From Spizellomyces punctatus DAOM BR117 (lineage: Eukaryota; Chytridiomycota; Chytridiomycetes; Spizellomycetales; Spizellomycetaceae), in assembly GCF_000182565.1 (NCBI RefSeq), contig NW_015971538.1, forward strand, positions 578,713-642,712: a stretch of 64,000 bases of DNA, read 5' to 3'. This document shows positions 11,645 to 23,111 of this stretch, piece after piece. The notes beneath the pieces are model-generated. The model had not been told where the DNA came from and searched no databases. It saw only the letters and a list, made by a program, of their open reading frames with translations. The first letter of the stretch is position 1, and each line of letters begins with the position of its first letter. A program made the translations under genes and the position numbers.

Positions 11645-12440
11645 TCATACGCTAACGACCATCGGAACGACAATGTCGCCAACTTGCTGGACGCGCATCT
11701 CGTGCACTGCAGTCTTCACTTGCTCCATAATATCCGATATTTGATCAATGTCCTCTCTTTTGATGGTCCCTGTTGCCAGCAACCGGGGAATCTTGTCCTT
11801 TGCTTCCTCAACAGATGGAATGCGGGCAGTATTTTTCTGCGTAAACTTGGCCAACTGTGGCTGGCATTCCTTTACAAGTGCGCTACGATCACCGCTTTAA
11901 AAAGAATGTCACCAACCAGAAACCCAGCGCAAAGAGTTTTACCTATATTCGTGCGCTCTCTGAGCTGCATGCTCATCTTGAATACGGTCCAGCATGCGAG
12001 TCGAGGAAATGTCAATCAAATTGCTGATAAAATAAAAGATTTTCAGCACACCGGGGATTTCAAAGAAAAGCCACCTATGCTTGTAACTTACTCGGCGGTA
12101 CGCTGAACAATTCGCTTCAATGTCTCCTGCTCACGCAGTTGGCTCAAGGCGTGATAATTGTGTGGTGTTCTGAATGAAACAAATCCACGTCGTAGTTGGC
12201 ACGCAGAACGCAAGGCAGCAGAAAAGTTGCATTAACAATACATACGGCTCTTCATTTTGAGAGACAATGTCTGCTCCTAGCAATCGAGATCGCTCGGTAG
12301 GATGCTGGGAAGAGTACAATTGTTCGGATAAGCACGTATGCGTATCCACACGACCTGAATCGTCGCCTACGCACCTGGTCAAAGTTGTCACTGCTTTCTG
12401 ACCGGCTATCGCCAAAGCAGGCAGAGCACCAATTGCCCAT
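11645..12440 (-). CDS. LAMTOR1: LAMTOR1/Ego1-like lysosomal Ragulator subunit
   Basis: Membrane anchor of the Ragulator/EGO complex, which holds Rag GTPases and TORC1 on the vacuole or lysosome. Exon 1 starts MGNWCSACFG: Gly2 for myristoylation followed by Cys residues for palmitoylation. After a GT-AG join comes HPTERSRLLG, matching the RKLLL dileucine segment of LAMTOR1. Further exons give TPHNYHALSQLREQETLKRI, RTADNLIDISSTRMLD (family: KTASNIIDVS) and RIQDEHAAQRAHEYR. The last exon reads AKFTQKNTARIPSVEEAKDK and ends at 11645. All joins keep frame. Total is about 165 aa, close to the 161 aa of the human protein. The weak sequence conservation of this family keeps the call below certainty. 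Confidence 0.8.
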
Positions 12441-12688
12441 CAGGCACTGTTTTACCAAAGGTACGGAAAACTTGTTTTACTGGCGTTTTTCTCAATGTAC
12501 GATACGAGATCAATGCAGCTTCAGGGTGAGAGAAATAAGCTCGACGCTCAAAGTAGCCAGAGACGGCTAAGCCTCCTCGGTGGTAAATTTATAACAAGAT
12601 ATAATCGAGAGATCTTCTGATAGATTTTGGGTTTTTGTTCCGCTCTTCTCGTTTTACATATTGCCCTTGTCTCTAGATCACGGAGAAC

Positions 12689-14137
12689 ATGAGCTCTCAC
12701 GACCGGTATCAATCGCCACTTACGTCGCGCTATGCGTCGCCGGAGATGGCATACAACTTCTCTGACGATAAAAAGTTTGGCACATGGCGTAGGCTTTGGT
12801 TGACCCTCGCCAATGCCGAGAAGCAGCTTGGTCTGAAGGATATCACCGACGAAGCTTTGAAAGAGATGGAAGAAAACTTGACCAATATCGACTATACGAT
12901 GGCTGCAGCGGAGGAGAAGCGAAGGCGCCACGATGTCATGGCTCACGTTCACACTTTTGGTGTGGCCGCCCCAAAGGCCGCAGGTATCATTCACTTGGGT
13001 GCAACTTCTTGCTATGTCACCGACAACTCGGAGCTCATTATGATGCGGGATGGACTCGATATTCTTCTTCCGAAATTGGCGAGCGCCATTGACAAGCTGG
13101 CCAGCTTTGCCCGGCAGTACAAGGACTTGCCCACGCTTGGCTTCACCCATTTCCAGCCGGCTCAGTTGACGACAGTCGGCAAACGTGCTTCATTGTGGTT
13201 GCAGGATCTCTTGATGGATCTACGCAACATTTCGCGTGCTCGCTTGGATATGAGGTTCCGTGGAGTTAAGGGCACCACCGGAACACAGGCGTCGTTCCTC
13301 ACGTTGTTCGATGGAGACCATGACAAGGTGGAAGAGCTCGATCGCTTGGTTACCGAAATGTCTGGATTTCCCTCCGCATATGCTGTAACGGGACAAACTT
13401 ACAGTCGTAAGGTTGATCTCGATGTATTGAATTCCTTATCATCGTTTGGTGCAACAGCGCATAAAATCGCCACCGATATTCGTCTCTTGGCTCATTTGAA
13501 GGAACTTGAAGAGCCATTCGAGAAGGACCAGATCGGATCTTCTGCCATGGCATACAAGCGGAATCCCATGCGCTCAGAACGTGTGTGTTCCTTGGCGCGC
13601 CACCTGATGACCCTTGTTGGGAACACGCACAATACCGCCGCCGTACAGTGGCTCGAACGAACACTCGATGACTCAGCCAATCGTCGTGTGAGCATTCCGG
13701 AGGCATTCCTCACAGCTGATATTCTTCTCTCTCTGCTGCAAAACATTTTCTCGGGGATGGTCGTATATCCCAAGGTCATTGGTCGGCGCATTGCCCAGGA
13801 GCTTCCCTTCATGGCAACGGAGAATGTGATTATGGCTATGGTGAAGGCCGGAGGAGACAGGCAGGTCTGTCACGAAGAGATCCGAGTTCTCAGTCACCAG
13901 GCGGCCAGAAAGGTCAAAGAAGAGGGCGGCGAGAACGACCTCATTGAGAGGATTCGCGCCGCTCCTTACTTCCAGCCTATCGTCGGCCAATTGGACTCGC
14001 TTCTGGATCCCAAGACCTTCATCGGACGTGCACCGCAGCAGGTTGAGCGGTTCTTGACCTTGGAGGTGGAGCCCGCTTTGAAACCTTTTGCGGATGTGTT
14101 GGCCAAGGGCGTTAAGGAAGTTGAACTGTCTGTCTAA
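12689..14137 (+). CDS. ADE13: Adenylosuccinate lyase
   Basis: Catalyses two purine-synthesis steps: SAICAR to AICAR, and adenylosuccinate to AMP, each releasing fumarate. The intronless 482-aa frame has family-typical length. The fumarate-lyase signature [15 protein letters not shown] sits at about residues 282-296 (the yeast form also has Ala where human has Pro). [12 protein letters not shown] (about residues 107-118) and THFQPAQ (about 151) supply active-site His and Ser/Thr residues. The start context follows a pyrimidine-rich leader. Cytosolic, no targeting sequence. It is convergent with the OS-9 gene, the two stops being about 100 bp apart. Confidence 0.97.
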   Translation: MSSHDRYQSPLTSRYASPEMAYNFSDDKKFGTWRRLWLTLANAEKQLGLKDITDEALKEMEENLTNIDYTMAAAEEKRRRHDVMAHVHTFGVAAPKAAGIIHLGATSCYVTDNSELIMMRDGLDILLPKLASAIDKLASFARQYKDLPTLGFTHFQPAQLTTVGKRASLWLQDLLMDLRNISRARLDMRFRGVKGTTGTQASFLTLFDGDHDKVEELDRLVTEMSGFPSAYAVTGQTYSRKVDLDVLNSLSSFGATAHKIATDIRLLAHLKELEEPFEKDQIGSSAMAYKRNPMRSERVCSLARHLMTLVGNTHNTAAVQWLERTLDDSANRRVSIPEAFLTADILLSLLQNIFSGMVVYPKVIGRRIAQELPFMATENVIMAMVKAGGDRQVCHEEIRVLSHQAARKVKEEGGENDLIERIRAAPYFQPIVGQLDSLLDPKTFIGRAPQQVERFLTLEVEPALKPFADVLAKGVKEVELSV

Positions 14138-14235
14138 GACTAGCGAACATTCATATTTTCATTGTTTATAGAAGTACAACTGGTTTTTCATCTCATAACT
14201 TGGATGATCCATTGTCTGCTGTCTCTATTTAAACA

Positions 14236-15874
14236 TCACAGCTCTCCAGCGTGACGGGGTGGAGGACCTTGCCGCTCTCTCCCTGGCGGCTCGTCTCCTG
14301 GCCTCTGTCCACCTTCAGCCTCATTTATTCGTATTATTTCAAGTCTCTCTCCTCGCTCTTCTCCTGCTTCTGCTACTGCTCCAGCACGGGCTCGTCTAAC
14401 ATTTTGTTCCGACTTTCCCCGATGCGCTTGCTCTTCATCATCCCCTATAGCTCCCCAAAGGTGGTACAACTCCTCGCGCATGTTCTCAAGTTCCTCCTCT
14501 AGTAGCCCTAGAACAGCGTCTCTCTTACGCAATCGCTCGGCTTCGTCACCCTCCTCGCCATCAAAGTCCAGGTCTCTCAAAAGATCATCATATTTATGAA
14601 GAAGATCCTCCTCGTCTGTGAGTGCGTCGCCTTCTGCATTAAACATAACCGTGTCTAGTAGTTCTTGCAAAGGATCGGTTTCTTCATAGGTATCTGCCAG
14701 TTCTAAAGGTGCAGTTTTAGGCGCTGTGACCGAGGACGATCGATCAGAGTCCTCCAGTGGTTCTTGCAGAGGGTCCTTTGAAGTGGGCGCTGCGTCACGC
14801 GACGGGAACTGAACAATCGGCATCTCAGTTGTTTCAAGAAGCCGGGCATTTTTTTCCTCGTCTGTCAAAACCGGTTGACATTTTATTACCCCCAATTTCA
14901 CATTCCGTTCTACCACTTGCGGGCCAGGTTGAAACCATGATAACTTGCATACTCTATGCGTGTGTATGATCATGACGTAGTTACAAACAGCCATTTCCCG
15001 AACAGAGGAGATATGCTCGTCTGGGCAGCAATGAAATTGTACTTCAATATGTCGCGGTTTGCCTGTCACTTCACAAAGAGTGCCTCCGCCCCAGCGCATT
15101 CGGAGGTAATGTCGTCCCTCATCGTCAAATTCGACGAGGGATACGGAAGCAAATGGTGAAGGGTCGTAACGCAGCATAGATTTGGGTGGCGTACCGAGTA
15201 CGTAGTCAAGAAGAGGGTGCCGTGCCAATTTCCCAGTGAATGAATGATATTGTCGTATTTTTTGAAGATGACAGTATTCGTAGGACCACCATCCTTGGGT
15301 CTGTCCAATATCAATGAGAATAATTGCAGATAAATGATATGAAAACATTCAATGACAAACGGGTTGATTCACGTACATAAGACAAACACTCATTCGCCAA
15401 ACTGCTCAGAGCCACCAACGTCTTTTCTACTTTTGAGCGGTATAGTTGAGGATTCAAGGTTTCGAGAGGTTGTCGTACCAGCGAAGAAGTGGAAGAGGTC
15501 GGTGATGGAAGTTTACATAGGAAGTACTTTGGAATTGTAGCAGAAGGTACGGGGAGGTGCGGTCCTCGACGAAACGGAAACAAAAGAACTTGCGGATTTG
15601 TCTATGCGCAAAACGAGGTAAATGGCTGTGAAGACGTTTTCGAAGAAAATTGCTTGGACTATCCATTAACCTTTTCCAACTCTAATGCCTCACTCTCTGA
15701 TAAAAAATGGGTCCCGTCGCCCTCGTCAACAGTGATTCGGTACCCTCCGAGCGATAGTACATTGTCCGAATACACAAATGCATGACTAACTCGCTCGGAA
15801 GGTGATACAACGCTGGGGGAAGCATGGGCTGCTCCGAGGAACAGAGCGAGAGCAAAGCAAGTGGAAGCTCGCAT
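14236..15874 (-). CDS. YOS9: OS-9/Yos9 ER lectin for ER-associated degradation
   Basis: Recognises trimmed N-glycans on misfolded glycoproteins and passes them to the Hrd1 ligase. The start chosen at 15874 (MRAST...) gives a clean signal peptide, ALALFLGAAHA before SPS; an in-frame Met 15 codons upstream is less apt. Exon 1 continues YSDNVLSLGGYRITVDEGDG. A middle exon has YFLCKLPSP and SLANECLSY. The main exon opens with the MRH-domain hallmark GWWSYEYCHLQKIRQYH and carries the paired Cys residues LCEVTGKPRHIEVQFHCCPD of the mannose-6-phosphate-receptor fold. An acidic coiled-coil tail follows. The protein ends RHAGEL, reminiscent of the HDEL of yeast Yos9 but not canonical. Confidence 0.9.
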
Positions 15875-16050
15875 GGCAAAAGCCTTGCTATAAATTGAAA
15901 GGCGAAAGCAGGCCTGCAAAGGTGCTGTCTTCGAAAACCACCGCGTTGGACGTGGTGTTGCCTGCAGTTTGCTAAGCCGCTATAATTTCATTTTCACCAG
16001 AAACTGTCTCGAACTGATCGCTGGAATGTCAAACGCATCAGACGATTGTC

Positions 16051-16527
16051 ATGTTTCTAGAAAAGCAGATTCTCGACCATCTCGGTCACTTTATCCGCTC
16101 TCAGGGATATACACCAAACGAACAGGAGGCAACCTGTATCAAGGTCTACGATAATTCACCCATATTCTACACCTTTGCAAACTTTGTCGTATGGGGAAGC
16201 ATGGCTTACTATACCCTTGATATGCGCTCCCTCTTTCCAAAGTCAACACCAACACCGCCAAAGACCGTTCCAGCAGCACTATCCCACCCGTCACGTACGC
16301 CAGTGCCACGGTGGATAACGCTATGGGGTATTGCTGCAATCACCGCTGGGGCCTTCGCCACTACGTATTATACCAGCAAAGTGGCGGCGAGAAGCTGTTT
16401 GCAATGTTTCTTGGATGTGGATAACAAAAAGTCAGAACTATATCTCGCGACCCGTAAGCTATTAGCGGATCACCATCCTGATGCTAAGAAGTTTTTTATG
16501 CAAGAGAAGCGAAAAGAGAGCCTGTAG
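16051..16527 (+). CDS. Small two-helix membrane protein, possibly OCIA-domain
   Basis: A 158-aa single-exon frame. It has a short polar N-terminus, GYTPNEQEATCIKVYDNS, then hydrophobic helix 1 (FYTFANFVVWGSMAYYTL, about residues 45-62), a Pro-rich linker, helix 2 (ITLWGIAAITAGAFATTYYT, about 95-114), and a polar tail with ARSCLQCFLDVDNKKSELY ending KKFFMQEKRKESL. Animal OCIA-domain proteins share the pattern Y-x-P-x-E-x-E, two helices, then a Cys-containing KLENSPLGE-like tail, so a mitochondrial or endosomal OCIAD-like protein is a reasonable guess. The match is by eye and weak, so other small two-span mitochondrial proteins remain possible. The start at 16051 is the first Met of this frame. 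Confidence 0.6.
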   Translation: MFLEKQILDHLGHFIRSQGYTPNEQEATCIKVYDNSPIFYTFANFVVWGSMAYYTLDMRSLFPKSTPTPPKTVPAALSHPSRTPVPRWITLWGIAAITAGAFATTYYTSKVAARSCLQCFLDVDNKKSELYLATRKLLADHHPDAKKFFMQEKRKESL

Positions 16528-16893
16528 ATACCTTTTAAATTAGATTATAGCCTAGAGCTTCCGCATTTCGTCAATAATATTTTAAGGGAGGAATGATTCG
16601 ACGATTATGTCTTTTGTTTCCATTTCGAATGGAAGCTACTTATTTCCTGTTTCAGTGGAAATCATCCCCCATTCGTATATTGGAGTAGCATATTCCAATT
16701 CTGGCCACCTGTACAGCAATTGCACCTTTCCCCACAGTCTACGGTATGAGGTTAGCTATCAAAGGATTCATGGGCTTCATAAGAGGATCTCAAGTCTGAA
16801 TGTATTGCAAAGTCCATTTGCAATAAGGATCACATGTTCCCGAAGCTCCCTCGGGCCATCCCAACACCCACCAGACTCTAACTACATAACCTC
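16528..16893. other. Convergent 3' region
   Basis: 366 bp between the small membrane protein gene and the SEC61 stop. It has AT-rich 3'-UTR character and no supportable gene. Confidence 0.5.
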
Positions 16894-18636
16894 TTAGAAA
16901 AGCTCCATGCCTTGCTCATGTTGCTCCTTAACAAAGATCTCGAAATACTGGATTCGGAAAGGAAGCATCAATAACAAGTCACAACTCCTATAACAATGGC
17001 AGACGTACCTGGTAAATGATCGTCACAGCCAGCAGAATACCTGTACCTGAACCGATCGCTCCCAAAAGGTCTGCCGATACAGACAGCGCGCCAATACAAA
17101 GACCACCGAAAGCAGCAGCAGTTGGAATGATACGCTTCAGCTCCTTGTACATGGATTGGTCACGGTGACCGCGCATTACTAGCTGCTGCTCCTTCAACTG
17201 TCTTGCAACATCTCTAGGGGAGGAACCGGAAACCTCAATCCATGTTTTCGAGAACAGGGCGCATGCGGAGAGCATAAAGGTCACATAGATCACAAAGTGC
17301 ACCGGATCACTCAAGGCCTTTCCAAGATTCTGCGGCGGAGAGATGTAGTAGGCAAAACCACTGGCAGCGTATTCTTGAGGGACGCCCTCAGGACTCTTCC
17401 AAACGCCGAGAAGGCGGACAAGGAGGTTTTCCGGCCAGCGTTTGTACAATAATTGAGAGATAAAGTAGATGTTCGAAACCAGAGCGGACTGCAACATGAT
17501 GGGCATGTTGGACGTGTAGAAGAGCTTGATGGGGTAGTTACCCTGTTGACCACGGAATCGGTTTGACTTCACCGGGATCTCAACACGGAATCCTTGCAAG
17601 TAAATGACTACTGCAAAGACCAAGAGAGTCGCAGCCAGATTCATCAAGTTGGGGAGATTCTGCCTGTACATGGCCTCTTTCAACGCGCGGAACTTGTCGT
17701 GGCGTGTGAACAAGAGATGAAAAAGCGCAACCACAGCGCCCTCGAACTCAGTTCCTGTGAGACACAAAATGTCAGCGACTTCCTTAATGCAAGAAAATTG
17801 AGATCTTCAGTCACCTCGTCCAGTGTTGTAAGTAGTTGGGCTGAAAGCCTTCCAGACAATGGTCTCGCAGATGTTGGTGGCGATGAAGAGAGAGATACCA
17901 GATCCAAGCCCGTAGCCTTTCTGCAGCAATTCGTCCAACAACATAGTGATCAAGGCCGCGATGCAAAGTTGGAGGATCAACAAAATGGAGATGCCTGCTC
18001 CGATGTCCTTAGGGTCGCCGTAAACGCCTGACCAGACAGACACGGTAGCCTGTCCAACGGCGATCACCATGGCAAACACTACAGCGTATCAGTTAGAAGG
18101 TCTCTGAGCAAGAAATATTTATAGATCGAGGCACTTACGTTTCTGCGCTCCGGAGAAAAGGGCCCGATCTTCTTTCAATGAGTAATCGACCTCAATGATG
18201 TTCGCACCAGCCAACAACTGCATTATCATGCCGGAAGTCACAATCGGTGTGATACCCATCTCCATAAGCGTTCCTCGGTTCGAAGCCATAATCACACGGA
18301 GCCAGTACATTGGGTCGGACGTGTCAGAGGACATGATCCCGAAAAGAGGAATTTGGGAGCACACCAGGAAGATGAAAAGCGTGATAGCGGTCCACATGAC
18401 CTTTTCCCGGAACTGCACCTAGAAAGGACAAGAAGAAGACCGCGAATGTTGGTACATATTAACCTCATCCACATTCTTAGAGCGAGCCGTACCTTGCGGT
18501 CTGGTGCAGCGACCTCGGGCATCAGTGAGATGAACGGCCTCAACGCGTGGAGCAAGCGAACTACAAAAAATCGCTACAGTTAATCTACTGGCTTCTAGCT
18601 TGATATATCCCGCCATAACAATTCCTTACACGACAT
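16894..18636 (-). CDS. SEC61: Sec61 alpha subunit of the ER protein-conducting channel
   Basis: Forms the pore for co- and post-translational import into the ER. The first coding exon is only 7 nt (ATGTCGT, ending at 18630). After an intron the protein reads [19 protein letters not shown]. Further exons carry [19 protein letters not shown], the plug-region segment [57 protein letters not shown] and YYISPPQNL; the last exon reads [17 protein letters not shown] and stops at 16894. Ten membrane spans and about 475 aa agree with the family. Introns are small and each join keeps frame. It is divergent from H2A, sharing a 473-bp promoter region. Confidence 0.96.
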
Positions 18637-19109
18637 GATTCCCAGTATACGAGGATTTCAACAAGGGTATGCTGCAAGATGTTCAGCCTGTTTCGCGCGG
18701 CGACAAGCTGATATCTCCGTCACGTAGTCCAACTAAAATTGGACCCAACCAAATCGTCCACGCAAAAACGTCCGCACTACGCACTTCGTTGGAAATGGCA
18801 GATCGCAGGGATGCACAATTTTGAGACGACTGTGCGGCGTGCAAAGCTGCGGGTTGCTGGTCTGCAGTTGTGGCCCAAAGGAAGGATGTGGAGACGATTC
18901 ATTGGCTGAAATGAGTCACGTGAAGAAATGCACGTGAAATTGTTGCTATAGCAATTCCACACGCTATGCGCGTATAAAAGGGGGCAGCAGCATTATGTTT
19001 TCCCTTCATCGCGTTATTGTCCAATAAACTGCCTTATCTTCTTCATCTGTCGTACTTATCGACGTGTTCTTTCGTTTGAATCGAACGTATCTTCTTACTC
19101 ACACTTGCA
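18637..19109. promoter_or_regulatory. Divergent promoter between SEC61 and histone H2A
   Basis: 473 bp separate the two start codons. A TATA box sits on the H2A side at 18973-18980. The first quarter contains GC-rich stretches. No coding frame is supported here. Confidence 0.6.
18973..18980 (+). promoter_or_regulatory. TATA box of histone H2A gene
   Basis: TATAAAAG followed by a G-rich stretch, 130 bp upstream of the H2A start codon. It is the only clear TATA match in this divergent promoter and points toward the histone gene. Confidence 0.7.
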
Positions 19110-19667
19110 ATGGCTGGTTCGTATCGTTGTTCTTTTCATTTTTTTCAGGTGGTGTGTGGTGGACACTCATTACCAGGACACTTTCATCTTTCTTAGGAGG
19201 CAAAGGAAAGGCTGGTGCTGAAAAGGCTCCCAAAGGTGGCAAGTCGCGCTCTTCTCGTGCTGGTCTTCAGTTCCCTGTTGGCCGTATCCACCGTCTTCTC
19301 CGCAAGGGCAACTACGCTCAGCGTGTCGGTGCCGGTAAGACGTTGTTTTGTTCTTGCTCTTATTTCGCAGATTTTTAAGGTCAATGGTATTGTAGGTGCA
19401 CCTGTCTACTTGGCTGCGGTGTTGGAATACCTGGCTGCTGAAATTCTAGAGTTGGCAGGCAATGCCGCTCGCGACAACAAGAAGACGCGTATCATTCCTC
19501 GTCATTTGCAATTGGCCATCCGGAACGATGAGGAGCTTAACCGACTTCTCGGCAATGTGACCATTGCTCAAGGTGGTGTCCTCCCCAACATCCACTCTGT
19601 CCTCTTGCCCAAGAAAACCAAGACTGGAAAGGGCGAAAAGGGAGGCTCTCAGAGCCAGGAATACTAG
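19110..19667 (+). CDS. HTA1: Histone H2A with H2A.X-type SQEY tail
   Basis: Core nucleosome histone. Exon 1 is 7 nt (ATGGCTG). After an intron ending at about 19197 the protein reads [12 protein letters not shown], then [20 protein letters not shown] and [11 protein letters not shown] second intron (about 19336-19396) precedes [20 protein letters not shown] and [20 protein letters not shown]. The tail [11 protein letters not shown] ends in SQEY, matching the SQ[E/D]-aromatic motif phosphorylated at DNA breaks, so this H2A probably doubles as H2A.X, as in other fungi. It is not H2A.Z. The 5' splice site of intron 1 (GTTCGT) is unusual, but the frame demands this join. Confidence 0.95.
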
Positions 19668-20040
19668 GCTGTCGGAAAGCCAAGGTGTTTTTGAACACCC
19701 GAGTTTTGTATATATGTAGTATGGGTGCCGCCCAAATATGTCTATAAGGAGCTACGCTATCAGCCATTTGCTTGACCCTCTTTCGGCGTGACGATTTGAA
19801 TGTGTTATGATACTTTTGATGATGCTCTTGAGTATCCTTCTTTCTGCCATCTCAGTCCAGTCCTAATAATCATGACAATCTGCATAAAAGGCCGTATGCT
19901 GGAGCAGTTAAAACAGTTTGAGCAGCCAGATTATGCTGGAATGCATTCACGTGAGCACGGATGTTGCCATGGAAGATACAACTGTGTTCAACTGCCCTCT
20001 CTACCAAATGTCCATCGTATGCGACTGATTCCGCGCAAAC
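19668..20040 (+). other. Intergenic region between H2A and SAM50
   Basis: 373 bp holding the H2A 3' UTR and the SAM50 promoter. No additional gene is supported. Confidence 0.5.
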
Positions 20041-21992
20041 ATGGCAGAGACATTACCTCCGCCAAGCGCGGCAGAGCGGAAGAAGGCGCAAGACGAGGCA
20101 TTTCGGTTAACGGAACTGGTTGGTGAAATGTCTAATAGTATGCAACTTTTCGGTTTGAACTAACGCATGCGCTATCTGCAAGGTGGTGAACTCTCAGGAA
20201 CGCGAGCTGCGAGTGAATTCTATTCGTATTGAAGGAGTGGACTACACACGTCGGACTATTGTGGAAGATCTTGTCAAGCCAATCTTGGAGTCTCAGAACC
20301 TTGGTGACATTATAGCGGAATCGCGGGAAGCATGCCACCGTCTATCGCGCTTGGGGGTGTTCAAGGACGTGGGAGTCACTCTTGATACACCGACAGATCC
20401 CTATGGTGCAGCAGGAGAGCTTGTGGATGTCGTGCTGACAGTAAAGGAGGGTCCCAGATTGTACGCGCGGACTGGGGCGGACTTTTCCAATTATGATACC
20501 ACAACTGTACGTCGAACTCTCGTGAGATCTGCTATTCTTGTTATTGAGCATCGATATCGTCACTGTAGAATATTACCGCGCGGATATCAAATGCATTTGG
20601 TGCAGGGGAAACTATCGAGGGACATGCCTCTTATGCTGTGCAACCAAACGTCGCGTTGAATGAATCTGCCGCGTCTTTTGCTAGCGAGAGCGGTAGCTAT
20701 TTCCAAGTATGGATGCGACATGTACTTTGAGACGGATGCATGGCGCATAGAGCTGACTGATATGCATGTCCAATAGCTGCTTTTCAGTAAGCCCTTGGTT
20801 CCCAAACCAGTGTTCCAGCGCCCGAATCGCGCCGATCCGGACGCCCGGGTGGAGCTCGCAGCTTACAGTACCAATCGCAACATGTCTCTGTACATGTCAC
20901 ATGAGGAGGAAGCGAAAGGCGGTATTGCCCGCTACAAGGTAAGGGTTTTACGCATCCAACACCTGCTTGGTAGGGCAAGTTCTGAACATATGTGCTTGCA
21001 GACGATAGATCCTTTGAAAGGAACTCATGAATTCAGCTATGACGTGGCATGGAGGCATGTACATAAGGTCACTCAAGACGCATCCTGGAGGTTGGACAGT
21101 TGTTGTTTGTGGGTGTCATGCGTGCGTCCCGCTAATCCACGCAATTTGCAGCATCCGACAAGATGCCGGACATTCCCTCAAGTCGGCTGTTGGCCACACA
21201 TACACCAGGGATCATCGAGACGATTCTATGCTTCCGACGGAAGGATCCTTCATAAAAACGCGTGAGGAATTAGCGGGTCTTGGGGGCGATGTACGATTTG
21301 TGAAGGGGGAGGCAGAGGGACAATGGGCTCATCCACTTGGGGGCGGATTTGTAAGTGAAATGGCACCTTTTTGCTAATATCTGGTATTGAGCTCTTCCTA
21401 ACATCTTTGTCTCTTGATAGAGTTTGACGGCGTCTTTACGTGGTGGACTTTTGCTGCCATTGTTTGGGCAGCGCCCACGGATTAATGACAGGTTCACCTT
21501 GGGAGGTCCAAATACAATACGGGGATTCCGGCAAAGTGGAGTAGGGCCAATGGATAAACGTATGTGAAATCTCGACAATACGCCGTTCTTTTTTCTTACA
21601 ATTCTCTGCAGAGGACGCAGTCGGGGGTGATGCATACTGGGCTGGCGGTTTAAGCTTGTTCACACCCTTGCCGTATCTGATAAATAAGCCGCTGAAGGGA
21701 CACGTATTCGTCAATGGGGGTAGTTTAGCTCCCGTTAACACACGTATGTTGCGCGCACTTGGGGGCTTCCGTCTAAAAACTGAAATTGACACATTTGTTG
21801 ACTGTAGGTGACACACTCGAAAACAATGCCAGAAATTTAATTCGTTCCCCGAGCGTTTCAGCAGGATTAGGACTCGCAGTGCGGTTTAGTATACTGCGGC
21901 TAGAACTCAACTACTGTCTTCCTCTTACAGCAACCACCACTGATGTAGCAAAGCCTGGCTTTCAATTTGGCATAGGCATTACATATATGTAA
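20041..21992 (+). CDS. SAM50: Sam50/Tob55 beta-barrel assembly protein of the mitochondrial outer membrane
   Basis: Omp85-family core of the SAM complex, which inserts beta-barrel proteins. Exon 1 starts at 20041 with MAETLPPPSAAERKKAQDE. Exon 2 carries the single POTRA domain: LRVNSIRIEGVDYTRRTIVE, ACHRLSRLGVFKDVGVTLDT, VDVVLTVKEGPRLYARTG. Later exons encode the barrel: ITARISNAFGAGETIEG, LFSKPLVPKPVFQRPN, LGGPNTIRGFRQSGVGPMD (the conserved strand-loop with RGF, about 21500-21555), GGDAYWAGGLSLFTPLPY. The last strand ends FQFGIGITYM, a beta-signal-like end at 21992. At least seven introns are needed. Other frames in this stretch are not coding. Confidence 0.93.
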
Positions 21993-22137
21993 CATTGAAA
22001 TAGATTTGCAACTCTGTCGAGTCATCTGATTATGGGAACATGTGCTTATGATTGCATCGATAGTGCAGGCTCGGTAGTCGTATTGTGCAATCGACTAGGG
22101 GTACCATAGCCAAGTGCTGACAATCCACTGGTTTCAT

Positions 22138-22971
22138 TCACCATTCAAGGTCTTCTGGACGGACGGGGTGTGGTAAGGGAACGATACTCTCTTTATTGAC
22201 ATCTCGTGGTAGCGCTTTCCGCATATCTAGGGATCGTCGAAATGAAGTCAGTCGTATCATTTAGACGTACAGACAGGGCAACCATCTACTCACCAAATGC
22301 ATCTTCCGAGTTGGCACCAGAATAGTACTGTAGAACCCGCCGGTAGACACTATACCCGAACTTCTCGTACATGCCTATCGCAACGCTATTTGACACTCGA
22401 ACGAACAAATCGACAAAATACGCATTATATCTGTGAAAAGGGATTAGAATGGTGCATAAGTTCATAGACGTTGCATCATACGTACATCTTCTCGGATACT
22501 GTCTCTAATATGCCCATGAGCTTGTCGGCTAGCCCAAGTCTTCGAAATTCTGGTGCAACAGTCACCGCCGTAACGTGTCCATGCCAAAGCTTCCCAGTAC
22601 CTTCAGCCTTTCCCATAACTACAATAAAGTTAGTAAGCGTGGTGCTATCGGCGTCCCCAAAAAAAACGTACTATATCCCATGCAGGCATTGTTTGGCGCT
22701 TCTGCAGCGACAAAGTAGTCTGGCCATTGTGCCAGATATTGTAGATAGAAGGAAATATTATACTAGAGTAAGCCGGTTAGGTTTCTCTTATAGCCGTATG
22801 AAATGAGACGGGAAGACGACATTATACCGTTTCAGTCAGCGGGTCTAAGTTGCTATGACGCAAATATCGTTCAGCACGGAGGCGATTCCAGGTATGACAT
22901 TGAGGGCCAATCTCTTACACATTGTTAAACCGAAAAAGATCGTCAGCAACAAATCGCCGTAGCGTGGTCAT
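22138..22971 (-). CDS. NAA20: Catalytic subunit of N-terminal acetyltransferase B (Naa20/Nat3)
   Basis: GNAT-fold enzyme acetylating N-termini that start Met-Asp, Met-Glu, Met-Asn or Met-Gln. Exon 1 starts at 22971 with MTTLRRFVADDLFRFNN, near-identical to family openings. Downstream exons give the strand ending WPDYFVAAEAPNNACMGY, then GHVTAVTVAPEFRRLGLADK (acetyl-CoA loop RRxGLA), VDLFVRVSNSVAIGMYEKFG, YSVYRRVLQYYSG and the characteristic C-terminal DMRKALPRDVNKESIVPLP, HPVRPEDLEW, stop at 22138. About four introns. It lies head-to-head with the phosphoesterase gene, 141 bp apart. Confidence 0.95.
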
Positions 22972-23111
22972 TGTTTGAAATGTTGCGAGTTCAAAATCGC
23001 GATCTCCGGTGCTTGAAGGTCTTGTTGCTATAGCACGTGCCATGCTTACGGGATGTCGATCTGAAGGGTTTGCTCACCTACTTTGGTTTTCCGACACCAA
23101 CGAGAACCGTA

